DNA of 64,000 nucleotides from Siphonodentalium dalli (taxonomy: Eukaryota; Mollusca; Scaphopoda; Gadilida; Siphonodentaliidae), in the NCBI GenBank assembly GCA_032622095.1, contig CP136064.1, positions 44,658,989 through 44,722,988 on the forward strand, in the 5' to 3' direction. The notes under the pieces are model-generated. The model saw only the letters and a list, made by a program, of their open reading frames with translations. It was not told where the DNA came from and did not search any database. Each line of letters starts with the position of its first letter. The stretch's first letter is position 1. This document shows positions 46,156-58,460 of the stretch, piece after piece. The position numbers and the translations under genes were made by a program.

Positions 46156-49100
46156 CTTCTTGTCTGACGACTTCTGCGATGACATCAATAATTTATTTCT
46201 ATTGGACGTGGTTTTGTAGTGGATCAGAAGTATGAGCAGGTCAGTGTCCTCTCCGATCACTGTAGTTGTTGAGGATCCTTCTGAAGTTTGGATGGCTGTC
46301 TGTACAATTAATAAATCAGCATCTCCGTCGGAATGACATGTCGCAGTACCATTGTCCCGAAACTTATCTGAAAGTAGGTTGATGAATCGTTGTTTGTTTC
46401 TGGGGTTGGACAGGAACAATTCCTTTTTGATGGCCAACTGCATATCGGGTTGAAACTCTACGATTGGACCAATGACTCCTTTCGATCGTCGACTATGTGC
46501 ATGGTCTTTAACTGAAGGTCCTGAGGAATATCCATCAAATACTATACATGATGTAGAACCAAAATGGGTGTCCACATAATTGAGATACAATTGGCATATG
46601 TCATGGTATGATTCGCCAATCTTCCACGGGATTCGTTGCAATAGCGATCCACCGTCAATGACAAACTTGGTGTCTTTTGGGATCTCAACTGTGTCTTGAC
46701 GATCATATTTCCATAACGCATCGGCAAGATTAGATTTGTCGGCTAGTCTAGTTGTCCCACTGCTGTCGAACAGTGAAGAAGGGTATGATGTAAGTTCATA
46801 TTTAAACAGATTGACGCCATCAAGCTCATCAGAATCTCGCGCAATCGTCACCAGCCTCTGGAACATCAGAATCGGATCTATTATTATCGAATCATTCGTC
46901 CGGGAGAGTGTGGTGGAGGCCATTGTCTTGCAGGCATTGGCTTTTGAAAACTTGTAGTCATCAGGCACCACACCATCCATAGAATTAACTATCTTGTCAC
47001 CAACAGATTTGGCGTCGTGAACATTTACATCCTTGTGGGCTGACACACCTGTTGCAATGTTATGTAAAGTAGCCTGTTCACAAAACGGGTCCATTGCTTG
47101 AAGGAATTTGAGAAGTTTCCTCACATCTGTTGTGTCGCGGATACCTCTGGATTTCCGTTCATCGACATTCTGTTCACTGGTTGATGACGTAATATTTGTG
47201 AACTCTTGCATAGCCGCATCCATCGCGGCACAATCCGGCATTGCTAGTAGCCATGTGGTCGATTGAGATGGCGTCATGCCTCTGCCCCGTGTTAGGCCAC
47301 CAACACTTTTGATGCTCCTCATCAACACCTGTTCAATCATTAGATCGGATGAGATACCACCCCACAACTTTTCACTTCGACGACCAACATGAAGTCCATT
47401 CAAGAAGCATTTGTGCAGATCTGGGTTTGATGATTCTAATGCAAGCATATCCTGGATATACAGGTGGGCAGACTTGGTGTACGAGTTATGTCCGGATGCT
47501 GCGAGGTATGGGAGCATTGCTTTTAAGGAATGTAAATGTAGCATCCAGTTTCCAGTTCGCTCCGCTGTTATGAAGTCGAGAAGAATGTCAACCATGTCCA
47601 TGTATTGTAGCCACAATTGCGAGGTCTTCAATTCCGACAATTCACGTTTGACTTTTGCTACATCGTTTTTCATCTGCAATAAAGATGCATTGCGTGATAC
47701 CTGCTCCAATGTCTGCTCGTGTTGGAGTAGTTGAGTGTATGCTTTCTGTAATTCATCGGGGACTGACGCAACATCTTGGTCACTCTGAAGGTCAGCCAGG
47801 GACAGGTCGTATACCCTTGATAGTATGACTGTGTTCAGGGCTGCGGATATGAGGACATGCCCCCTGATGGCTCGTGCGATGGCTGCACCGGTCACCACGT
47901 GGGACACTGCATTTGGAGCATACAACACTTCTAATAGCTCTCGTAATCCGGATCCCTCCATGATGTGGCCGATACTCCCCAAGAAACTCATCTCGATGTG
48001 CAGGCCGCCAAGGCGCAACACAATTGATTTTAGATCAGTTTGTTTGTTCATCACAATCATCCGAGCTTTCCACCACAGTGGCTGGTCGAAGGTGAGCACC
48101 GGGGCAACACTATTCTTGTTGGCCTGTTCTTTGATAAATAATAGTGTTGAATATATGCACGACATATCTGTTGGGTCCATGTCTATTAACGGGAGAAATA
48201 GAACGGACGTTTTCCCAGGATGATCACCACCATCGGTCACAGCTTTCATGACCCCGGACCAAGCCATCCACGGGGGTTTCATCAACATGGAGGCCTTCCA
48301 GAGGGCGTTAGTCTGCGATAATGGGTTGTGCGCGACAATTTCCGCCAACTTTATGTACTTGGTGTCGATCATTGAGCTGTACTTCTCGCAAAATTGAACG
48401 TTGATCTTTCCAACTTCAGTAACGTCATTGAGAGATACTTGTATGCGAGGAATCGGCTTGCTTTTCTGAACGGCTGGGGTGACCATTGCTATCATGCCCA
48501 TGCCATGGAATGTGTTGTACCCGTCTATCGTGCACACATTGTGATCGACGTTGTCTGCAGAGAATTGAACGAATTGTTTTTTGGAATTGAAATCTGGAAT
48601 GTCTGTGTTGTTGAAAACTGCAGCACATCTCTCGTACGTTTTCACAAGATCGTAAGATGAACAGAAACCATGCTTGTGTAGGGAATCGATGATAAATCTG
48701 GATCCATAGTCATGGTGGAGTTGAACACCCAATCCTAGTTGTAATGGCACAGTTAATTTCTTCGGGCGACACGCTTGCATAATGCACTGTCCGATGGAAG
48801 CGACCTTGATCTCGGGCTTCTTAGAAGTGATCAAGTAGCTCAGAAACAACTTCAAAGAATCTGGTAGATATGATAGCGCATTGTCAAGCAGCATATCATG
48901 TGTGGATGGGAAATATTTTTCTGACTGTTCCACGTCTTTTATGTCACCGAGGATGAGTTGTGCTGCAGTCCCAATGATAATTCTTTTCTCTTCTTCGAAA
49001 TCAATCGCTTTTGGTATCTTGTGATAATCTTGTATGATATCGAACGCTGTTTTTCGGAATGTCACAATAGTTTGTTTACCTTCAGATGATGCAAACACGA

Positions 49101-49328
49101 TATTGTCACTAAGTTGGTCGACCAGTTTCTGTTGTATTCTTTTTGAACTATATGCAGGTGCAGAAGATCCGCTGGCCAATAGGACGTTCGTCATGTGTTG
49201 CACTAAATCGGTTAATGTGATAACATCTTCCGGGTTTTCCTTCAACATCTGGATGACTCCGAGAAAAGCATCATGTTGATCAGCGTTCGTTGGCCTGCCA
49301 AGTTTGACCGTCTTATTCGGGGTTGACC
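46096..49328 (-). CDS. Nuclease gene, main exon: unassigned middle plus FEN1/XPG-like PIN nuclease
   Basis: A 3.2-kb open exon. The acceptor TATTATTTCAG ends at 49,329 and phase is kept: the last G of the previous exon plus GG gives Gly, then STPNKTVKLGRPTNADQ. About 700 residues follow without a family I can name (landmarks LGLGVQLHHDYGSRFIIDSL, PPWMAWSGVMKAV, MSFLGSIGHIMEGSGL, MTPSQSTTWLLAMPDCAAMD). The last third shows PIN/FEN features: FVIDGGSLLQRIPWK (first Asp), SCIVFDGYSSGPSVKDHAHS, CHSDGDADLLIVQTA and VIGEDTDLLILLIHY (Asp/Glu cluster). This order matches structure-specific 5' nucleases; activity is inferred. An intact long exon implies selection or youth. I recall similar multi-copy uncharacterised proteins in cnidarians and molluscs; this was not checked. 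Confidence 0.85.
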
Positions 49329-49903
49329 CTGAAATAATATGGCATACATTCCATTAACTTAATGTTATTGACACACAAATATAAACACATCATGACTTCA
49401 ACCATAAATTCAATATACACTGTGCTTGATGTGTTTTAATAATTATAAATATTGAGCAGGATGTAAGAGTGTATAAACTGTATATGTAATCATTATAATA
49501 TGATATCTGCATATGCATTACAACTAACAAAGCAGATGTTTATTTCTTGCAAATTGGTAAATTAGTCAAACTAAATAAATTTGCCATTCAAATATATGTT
49601 TCATACTACACAGTTCATAGTATTCAATTTCATGACAAATAATGATTTATTGACAAATGATATTTTAGTATAAATTGTATAATAGCATATAATAAGAATC
49701 ATACCAACATTGGTTACTTGGACGTACATATCCAGATCCAGAATGTTTGCTTTGTGAATATTAAAATGTGACAATAAAGCGATATGCAAACATTTCCTAT
49801 ATAAAATACATTCACAATTCATGTCTAGTACAGGCCAAAACAAGTGAAGTGAATTCAGTTCCATCTGAGATAACTTATTGGATAAAATTAAATTATTACT
49901 AAC
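49329..49903 (-). other. Intron of the nuclease gene
   Basis: Donor TGTGTG|GTTAGTAATAAT at 49,903-49,902 and acceptor TATTATTTCAG|GGTCAACC at 49,330-49,329. Length 575 bp, AT-rich. The splice joins PVC-G to GSTPNK in phase 1 and skips an immediate TAG. The ORF running on into the intron (49,601-50,062 in another frame) has no family resemblance. Confidence 0.82.
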
Positions 49904-50447
49904 CACACACTGGCACATAAGTTGCTGGTATATCTTTGTGTGTGCGGAAGTGGACGCTACATTCTGAGTGGTATATAGCATCAGCTGCATGGAGATCATT
50001 GTTCGGGCATACAAGTAGTCTCTCCTTGACAGTGTTACCCCATGTATCATTTCGGCATTCACATATATCCAGAATTGTCTGGTGTATTCCTTTTGTGCGG
50101 ACTACATAGGCGTCAGGTCGGGTGCGCTTTCGATTTCTGTAGTCCGTATCAGCCGCTTGTCCACAGAAGAAGCAGTGTGACTTGAATGTGAATTCTGGTG
50201 TTTCTGATCGCAAGGAACGTTTATTGGAACTAGTTTGAAAGTTTGTGAGGACCTGTGCAAGAGTTCGATGATTTGTATATTTAGAACGACACTTCACATG
50301 AACAGTCTGGCCAATGGCAACCACTATGGTGTCGCACCTCAGTCTACTCGCACTGTTTACACTATTGCAACCCTTTTCAGTTAATGTCACATCTTGGAGC
50401 AGACCATCACCAACCGGACATTTGCATATAGCACATTCCTCAGGCAT
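49904..50447 (-). CDS. Nuclease gene, N-terminal exon: Cys/His-rich region
   Basis: It begins MPEECAICKCPVGDGLLQDV; the ATG (50,447-50,445) directly follows an acceptor-like CATCATTTCAG, so a 5' non-coding exon upstream is likely but not located. Metal-binding candidates: C-x2-C-x-C near residue 5, the HVKCRSKY region, SHCFFCGQ, ILDICECRNDTW and the AIYHSECSVHFRTHK segment. Such Cys/His spacing suggests one or two zinc-binding modules. The family I recall has the same N-terminal order (FCG, then R-x-D-x-W, then YHxxC). It ends at the GT donor at 49,903. The role is unknown; DNA or RNA binding is plausible. Confidence 0.8.
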
Positions 50448-51129
50448 CTGAAATGATGAACATAATACATTAAAACATTGATTATGTGCATTCAAACATG
50501 TGTGACAAAGCTCCAAATAATAATACGAGACACTAACTTAATTATATGAATATTCATACACTACATATGCATAAGTTTCTTGAAAAATGGCCATATTTAG
50601 AATATTAGGTTATAATTATTGTCTTTCCGGTCTTCCATATTTATTTCTAAAAATAGAACAGGGGGATTCTTCTGATGTGTGACATTTAGCTTATACCCTA
50701 TTTTCAAGGTATTTATTTTTAGATTTTATTTCTCTTGTTTTTGACATATATGCTACTGTCAATTATATTGGGATATGGTATATGTCAATCTATGATGTTT
50801 ATGGTACACTATATGACTGCTTACCTGTGAGTTGTGTTGACTATTTTGTCATTATTGTGCTAAAAATGTTGTCACCTCGAGCAGACAGCTTGGTGATATT
50901 TTGTTTTGGCAAAATCTAGAATAAAAAACTATGGAAACCCAGATCAGTCATAAGCATGGTTACAACAATGTTCCATTTAGACCAATAACATGTTAGTGTT
51001 ATGGTTTCATGCATATTAACTATTTAATGAGGTTAATATATGTTATAGTGATATAACAATTACAATTTAGTACAATATTTACTGATGGTTTGGTAATTAT
51101 GTTTGTTATATGAAATATACTGAATTTCA
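50448..51129. other. 5' flank of the nuclease gene; no gene seen
   Basis: AT-rich. No clear TATA box or first exon could be supported, although an upstream non-coding exon is expected from the acceptor at 50,448. Confidence 0.5.
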
Positions 51130-51290
51130 TCACAAAACGCTCTTTATGTCTGAAAAATGCATTTTTTTCAACTTTCCCATGCTCAAATGTGGGTAGATTT
51201 TGGGTGGGATATTACTGAACATAAATTAAGAAAGAAAAATGATATTGCAATTATTTCCCGTTTGATCGCTTTTTGATGCTATAATTCTTC
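51130..51290 (+). repeat. Inner diverged copy of the right flanking repeat
   Basis: Begins AAAACGCTCTTTATG, then CCCATGCTCAAATGTGGGTAG, ATTGCAATTATTTCCCGTTT: a diverged direct copy of 51,705-51,830, about 550 bp inward. It shows that the right side also has repeated subterminal units with the AAACGCTCTTTA motif. Confidence 0.75.
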
Positions 51291-51704
51291 AGAAAATTTG
51301 AAAACGTGCTCCGGCTATATGCTTACAATTTGACCCTATATATATCCTAAGACCCAACATTGTAGCTAGTATCATATGTTTTCCTTACCAGTACATGTTG
51401 TAGTACATAAAATCGCCAAACAAGTTCACTAAATGGAATATTTTTTTGTTTTGTCCCACTTGGAAGGCATCAAATTGATTATCGATTCGCGATTTCACAC
51501 TCGTCATGTGACATTTTGACCTCTGATGACCTCAAAAAAGGTCAAATCCGAAATATTTGTATGTCAACTGCTAGTGTGGTCCAATACCTTCAGAATGACA
51601 CATAAACTATTAATATCCAATAACAAGAAGATATATATTATGCTAATAATGTTTCCCCTACCCCATCAAAATTTGGAACGTACACAAATTGAGTACATCC
51701 AATT

Positions 51705-51830
51705 AACGTAAAAAAAAATAATGTTCCCGTACTCAGATGTTGGTAGATTTTTGATATGATCTAAAACAATACCTATGTAACTCAAAATAAAAGAGAAAAA
51801 TTCTATTGCAATTATTTCCGGGTTGACCTA
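51705..51830 (-). repeat. Inverted repeat flanking the nuclease gene, right copy
   Basis: Complement of 44,752-44,877. The span between outer edges is about 7.08 kb, and the gene lies nearly centred in it. No TSD was recognised outside either copy, so the true ends may be further out. Confidence 0.87.
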
Positions 51831-52006
51831 TTTTGGCCTCAAAATTCTTGTACTATTATGCCATATTTCTGATTGGTATATGAACAAGGTCTGTCTATAT
51901 TTTACTATTCTTTCTGTTATGGCCGTTTTTGACGGAGGTGAATATTTTAACAGCATACCCACCGCCAACACCGCCCGTATCTTTAAATTTACAATTTGAC
52001 ATATTT

Positions 52007-52690
52007 TGCTTTACAAGTTACAATATTGGTGAAAATACTGATATTTGAAGAAATGCTGGGGTCAGGTCAAAGAAACCTACGCTGAGAGTTGATTTTTGGC
52101 GTTTATCGCGGCTTGTAAATGTTTGTATAACTCAGGAATAACACTGACAAATAATGATCATTGACTCTCAATAATATATCTGGAGAATACGTTACTTGAA
52201 ATTGAAAATGATTTATTTTTTTCGTATTTGTTCCGAATTTTCAGTCGAAAATTGCAAACATGCCTAACAGAATGCTTGCTTTAAATAATATACCTTCGTT
52301 GTGTGTCGTCCAATAGCTAATAAATAATACCAAATATATCATCATGCATAGAATTTGCCTTACAAGCTACGATAATGGTGCAAAGCATGACATTTTGGGA
52401 AATTTTGGGGTAGGGTTAAAGAAACCTTCGGCGAGCATCGATTAAGGGTTTTGTTGCGGTTTGTAAATGTTTGCAGACCTCAGTAATAACATCGAAAAAT
52501 TTTGATCATTGATATGCAGTATATTGCTACGTATTTCTGCCATGGATAAAACTTTATTTGAGTTTCCGTAACAAATTGAATAAAATAGATTTATTCCAAT
52601 AAGTTTGAAGATGCCTAATATAATATTTTTTGTTATTATCTTATTCGTTATGTTTCGTCAACTAACTATCAAATAATACGAAGTAAATTC
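52007..52690 (+). repeat. ~350-bp tandem duplication
   Basis: Two diverged copies: GCTTTACAAGTTACAATATT (52,010) and GCCTTACAAGCTACGATAAT (about 52,359). Each is followed by GGTCAAAGAAACCT/GGTTAAAGAAACCT, GGCTTGTAAATGTTTG and ATTTTTCATTGA-type blocks. Non-coding. Confidence 0.75.
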
Positions 52691-54289
52691 ATTTTGAAAA
52701 AAAATGTTTTGTGACAACTAACGATAGTAGTTGAAAAACTGACATTAATTTGGTGACTTTTACATGAAAAGGACAATTTTTTTGCCACGCGACAATGCAG
52801 GAAAACATCCAATCTGTATGCAGGAATGAACCCTCTATCAACTGGAACAACTTTTATTCGTACCGGCATATAAAGTATTAATTTATCAAGCCAAATTTTG
52901 TTTTCGAAGTAAACAAATTGTACTCAAATTCCAGCAAAATGACGATACAGACATTACATAAAGGGGTTTTTGCGCAGCTGGTTGCCATTGTATCCGCCAT
53001 TTTGAATATACCCATATATAGTATGTACAAGTTACATTAAGTATATGGTCTGGTACATGTCCAATCCAAATAGATGCACAGTTATCGTTTTCCATGAGGT
53101 TATTGGGCAATAGCAATGCATACTGGCCACAGAGGCGGACCAATCAGTCATGAGGTGGATGTGCTGGCCAGTGAGGCATGGTTCGAACGGTTGGTGTAAA
53201 TAGACGTATCCGCCCGAACATTATAATTTGTGTTTTACTTCAGAATATCGAATGCTTCGGTCTGAGATGTATCTCAAAGGATAAAGCAATCCGGATGGTC
53301 ATCGGAGTTTTCTTCCTGGTCACGATTCCTGTGTTCCATTTTGGTAAGCTAATTATTTTATACACGCTCTTTTCGAAAATAATTGCTGGTGGGGGGGGGG
53401 GGTATAATGGCCATATCACTCAGCCATGGGTTATCGGATTTGAACCCAAGGGGTCCGGGACATTTTTTTTAATTTTATTATATTATTTTTAGAAGGGACA
53501 AAACTCCCCATTTTGAGGAAATTACACACATTCTAGGTTGACAGTTTTATCCCTTCCTTAAACGTTATTCTTCAGCACTAACAACAGTCAAATATGATTG
53601 TGCGGAAACTTCAAAACATCCCAAATCAAACTTCTTAACTCGTTTCTTAAATTAATGACAATGTCTCTCCCCGTCCAGAGCATGGTATGGGGTTCAATAC
53701 ATATAAACCAATACATTTCGCGCTATGGATCAAACCTGGCAAATTTCACTCAACGTATGAGTGGAATAACCCACAGCAAAAAGATTCGTTTGGTAATTGG
53801 GCTCTGGAAAATTGAGTTGGGATTGGGGGGGGGGGGGTGTTTAAGCATAATCGTATTCGACTGTTATTAATGATGAAGAATAAGTTTAAGGTAGGGAAAA
53901 ACTGTCAACGGGGTTGGTATTTAAAAAAAAAATTTGAAGCCACTTTCCTAGACTTGGTTATTTTCTCAAAATGTGGAGAATGGAAGGATTTGAATGAACT
54001 TTGGATTGCATATTCTCCGTAGAGGTTCCGTGATCCCCAATTCAATTTGGCACCGTTGGGGTATGTCCACCTACATGTAATGAGGTTTTGCTGTATTTGT
54101 CACGAAACAATTTGCTGTATGAATGCATTATTCCAGCGACATAATAACATGTAACATATTTACAAATATATACAATGCAATGCTACTAAAATTGTATGTT
54201 TCAACTTGCATTTGTTGATATCGACGGGTTATGGGCCCCGGCCATGCACGGTATAGGAAAACGATTCCGCGTTCAGATACAGACCAACG
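52691..54289. other. No gene seen; poly-G tracts
   Basis: G runs at about 53,391-53,402 and 53,825-53,837. ORFs are short, and several depend on the homopolymer. GTTGCCATTGTATCCGCCAT near 52,980 resembles the ATGGCGG-type motifs of arm C. Confidence 0.5.
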
Positions 54290-54742
54290 TATTAAAGGCC
54301 CACTTTCGAATGCCCAGATAACATTATGCACAATATATTCCATATTATATACCATTTGGAAGAGGAACCGAAATATATATATTCCACCAGAATATGGAAC
54401 AGTTGTAGCCTAGGAGTGTCCACTAAGTGATAGAGATTCTTATATTAATTCCAAGACCCCCCCCCCCCCCTTGTCAACCCACAATGCATCAGAATTCCAA
54501 ACTAAGAGATCGAGTTATTCCCCTTCCATTGACAATAATAGAGTTTACAGTACAGTCTGGATCAAAATTAAGCATCAACAGACCTTGGTACTTTGACGAA
54601 AACAACATGTTCCCAGTTTATTCAACCGGATAAGTTGATAATACAATGTTTTTTGGAGCTTCCTCTTTCAAATGGTATATAATATGGAATATGTTGTATA
54701 TAATGTGATCTGGTGATTCGAAAATTAAGTGGGTCTTTAACA
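54290..54742. mobile_element. ~450-bp TIR element
   Basis: The left arm 54,290-54,366 (TATTAAAGGCCCACTTTCGA, ATATTCCATATTATATACCA, TTTGGAAGAGGA) is complementary to 54,660-54,742. The ~290-bp core includes a poly-C run (about 54,459-54,470) and no gene. MITE-like; no TSD was identified. Confidence 0.75.
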
Positions 54743-57389
54743 TTGCACTGTGTCCGACACTACGTGTGTAGGCAAGCATACCCATCGCCATAGAGGCAGA
54801 GACTCATCCCAGAACAATCTTCCAAGGAACATCAATCCACTTAACAAATAAATCAATGTTGTAATATAATATATTTTCCAGGTATCATAAACGCAAGATT
54901 GTGGGTCCCCGACAAGAAGCCAATCGATACTATAAATTGCAAGTGTGGCTGCTTTGATACAATAAATAAAGGTGAGAAATATATGTATTTTTCTGGCAAT
55001 AAGACCAGGGGGAGTCTGGGGAAAAATTGCACATATAGGGCCCAAAAAGGTTTTTTCCGATCCCGACACGGGGGGGGGGGGGGTCGGAAAACAATTTCAG
55101 GCACGTATGGCATTTTTTCCCTTTCGATCATTTTTTTATACCCACCCACCCCCACCGCCAATTTTTTTTCCGTTTTCGACAGTTTTTTCCGACCATTTTT
55201 GGACACCCACCCCCCTTAAAACACTAAAACAGTAATAAAGATGCGAAAACCGACGGAAACAGTTATTAATAACTTTCAAGTGAATTTTGGCCCATACTAC
55301 CAGTGTACGTGCCTGAAAAAAAATTCCGACCCCCCCCCCCCCCCCCCCTGTATATGTTTTTAGTTGTATAAGTCTGTAACGTTCAGTCGTAGCTCAATAT
55401 TATCATGTGCCATCTTTATGTGATGAGAAATCCACTTCTATTTTTACATTGTTATGACAAAGGTTGTTTTACTGACAAGCCGTCCAGGTTTGTTTTTCAT
55501 TTGTTTTATTTGCACATTTAATTGTGTTTAGATCAATGTCTAAATTGTGATAAAACAAGCCATAGATTCACATGAAATAATGTCGCCATTAATACTTCTT
55601 TTGAATTATGACAAGTTCAGTTATATAGGCAGAATGACTATAGTGAAGTTTTATTGCTATAATCAAACTTTGAAAACCAAACTTGGTAAAAGTTGACAAT
55701 CAAAGGAATTTTTACATGGCTTATTGTTATGTTTTATCAAACGAAGATATCTAGTCTAATAGTGATGCCAAATACTCTATGTCCTGTTATCACAGTGTTT
55801 ACTTTTTTATTTTAAAGTTTTATTTATAATTAGCCCAGCTGAGCCCAGTTGCTGTTTCATAGTTTTATAGTGATGATCATTCCACTTATTTTTCTTTTAT
55901 ACCTTTATGCTAAATGTTATTTGTGTTTGTATTATATGCAGATTATGCTAAAACAAGATCATTTTGTTATGAGAATGGTTGTTGTTTATATGACAATTCC
56001 CTTAGTGCTGTTCGGTGTATAAGATAGAACTTATCAGCTGCACCCTCCTGTAATACAAAACTGAATAAGTCTACTGTCAATATATTTTATTACAAGTGTG
56101 TATATTTGATTAGCTCGGTTTAACATCAAAAGGCAGACTTTGCTTTTTAAAAATCGCTCATGCAGGATCACGTTCGAATTTCCCATGGACTAACACCCAT
56201 TTATAAAAAATACAACTGGATAACTGTCTGCAGTCAGTTTACCAGTTAGAAATACATTATTTCTCTCATTCAAAGTGGTTTTGAAACCCAACTAATTGCC
56301 AAAACACTAAAAAAAAAAGAAGCAGGAAATGTTTTTTTTAGTTGCGGAAAAAATTGCTTGTTGGTGGCTTTGACCACCCACACACCCACCCCGGCATACG
56401 TGCCGGAATTTTTTTTTCACCTCCCCCCTGACCCCGAGGGACCCACCGCCCCATTTGTGCAAAAAAAATATTTTTTTCCTCCAAAATTTTGGGGACACAC
56501 CCCCCCCCCTTTCTCATGTTTTTATCAAAATTTCAGAGTTTGTTTTTAGCCGTTCTTCAATAACTGTGTTAACTGCCTTTCAATCCCATTCCACTATCCT
56601 TTTTTGGTGCAAACTCTTGCTGTGTACCATTAAGACTCAAGCAATAACATGCTTGATTGGTAAACACAGATCAGAAAAACGAAAAATAAACTGTATTTCC
56701 AGGTGTTTCCTGGTGTTTTCAGTATCTAACAACAATAATAAAGCATTGTGTAGGTACACTATATGTCACAAATCGCACTAGACCCCAGTATAGCCTTAAT
56801 ATATCGAGTGTGTTGTGTCTGACAGAGAACACTGGCTAGTGTAAATAGTGGTAAGCAGGTCAGGGGTTCCACAATTATTTGTGCATGACCAAGGAACTCT
56901 TTAGTCTTATCCACCGGGGTGGGGGAATTGTTTTTGGTTAGGTATACACATAGATATATGGTTATTATACCCACCGATATTAGACATTTATGAGATAGCC
57001 TTTTCAATGTCATGTTATGCAACAATCAGGTTAGTGGTATCTAGTCATCATTGAGTATTCACCATGTAGTATCCAATTTGTGATACAGTTTTTTTGTTTT
57101 GTTACTTTTATTCAGATAACATATTAATTTTGTTACTAAATATTTCTTCCGTTGATCATAAGTTTCATGAACGCTATTACGGTGGTCCACTGTGAAGTGG
57201 GCCGGGATCCTGTGAAATCCAGAATGTTGCTAAATCTGAGGCTAAAGAGTCACTATAGCTGCCTATATAGCCCTTTTCCAACAAGCATGGTACTAACATG
57301 ATTACAAACAACATTACATGGTCAGTACTTGTAAATTGTTTGAAAAAACCCCATTTACAAGCACGATTTTTTCGGCCTCTGGACCCAGG
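54743..57389. other. No gene; poly-C/G-rich low-complexity patches
   Basis: Homopolymer-rich patches at about 55,068-55,083, 55,330-55,349 and 56,500-56,510. Two contain the shared wording CACCCACCCC, GTGCC(T/G)GAA, AATTTTTTTT then a poly-C run, as does 58,390-58,460. The intervening AT-rich DNA (55,380-56,330) shows nothing. Translated ORFs here are low-complexity. Confidence 0.55.
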
Positions 57390-58460
57390 GATGTGGCTAG
57401 AGGGGGGTGTGGGGTGCCTCACCCCCCCCCCCCCCAACTTTGGTGAAAATTTTCAACAGTTGGAAATTTCATACCTGCCAAAACATTAGTTGGAATGGTC
57501 ATCAGTTGGAAATTTCTAACACTTGTAAAGCTTGTGTCCTGGTCCTCCCCCGTGGCTAGTCAAAACTGCTACTAAATTTAAGAAAACAATATTGTCATAC
57601 ATTTGGTCAACATTGTCATTGGAATTGTCATCATTTGGAAATTTTCCAACCTAAGTGGGGGGGTGTCAGGTTTGAAATTTCCAACTCTAAGAAGACTTGA
57701 GACTAGTCTAGATGCTAGGATTTTGCGATTTTCTTGTTCAGATTTCAAAATTTTCGAACACCGGGCCGAACCATAGTCGGCCCGGTGTGTCACTGTCCCT
57801 CCCCCGTGACCAATACAAAACTGCTAATTAGTTTAACAAAACAATAGTTTAGTACATTCGGTCAAACTTGTGGACTGAAATGGTCATCAGTTGGAGAATT
57901 TTCCAACCTAAGAGGGAGTATGAGGTTTGAAATTTCCAACACTAGGGAAGCTTCAGTTGAGGCCAGTCTAGATGCTAGGATTTGCGATTTTCTTGTATAG
58001 TTTTCCAAATTTTCTCACACCGGGCTGAACAAACATGGACGGACACAATGTCCTGGTATCTTACCCGTAGCCGTGTGCATTTGTCTGGAGTAGGCTACTT
58101 GATGTTAGGATTTATGCAATTCTCAGGTTAAAGTATCTGAATTTTCTTATACCGGGCATATAGAACAACATAGTTTATGAATACATAGGATATTAGACCT
58201 GAGGACTGATGTGCAAGGGGGTGCAAATGGAATTATGCAAAAGTTGTGTTTGGTCTGTGATTCTGATTCAAGGGGGGGGGGGTGCAAATGGAATTATGCA
58301 AAAGTTGTGTTTGGTGTCTGATTCTGATTCAAGGGGGGTGCAATTGGAATTTCCCAAGGTGGACACCCCCCAACGGAGACCCTCTAGCCACATCCCTGTC
58401 TTGACCACCACCCACCCACCCCGGCCCGATATACCGAATTTTTATTTGCAGACTCCCCCC
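57390..58460 (+). repeat. Dispersed repeat X, about three tandem copies
   Basis: Copies near 57,400, 57,600 and 57,850 share CATCA(G/T)TTGGAAATTT, CCAACCTAAG, AGTCTAGATGCTAGGATTT, GCGATTTTCTTG and CACCGGGC. The single copy at 15,540-15,790 is in the opposite orientation. At 58,209-58,345 GGGGGTGCAAATGGAATTAT and GCAAAAGTTGTGTTTGGT are duplicated in tandem. Non-coding. Confidence 0.75.

Noticed and set aside
50448-50516. Start of the nuclease protein at an upstream in-frame Met (MELCHTCLNAHNQ)
   Set aside because: A good acceptor (CATCATTTCAG) lies directly before ATGCCTGAGG, so the upstream codons are most likely intron.
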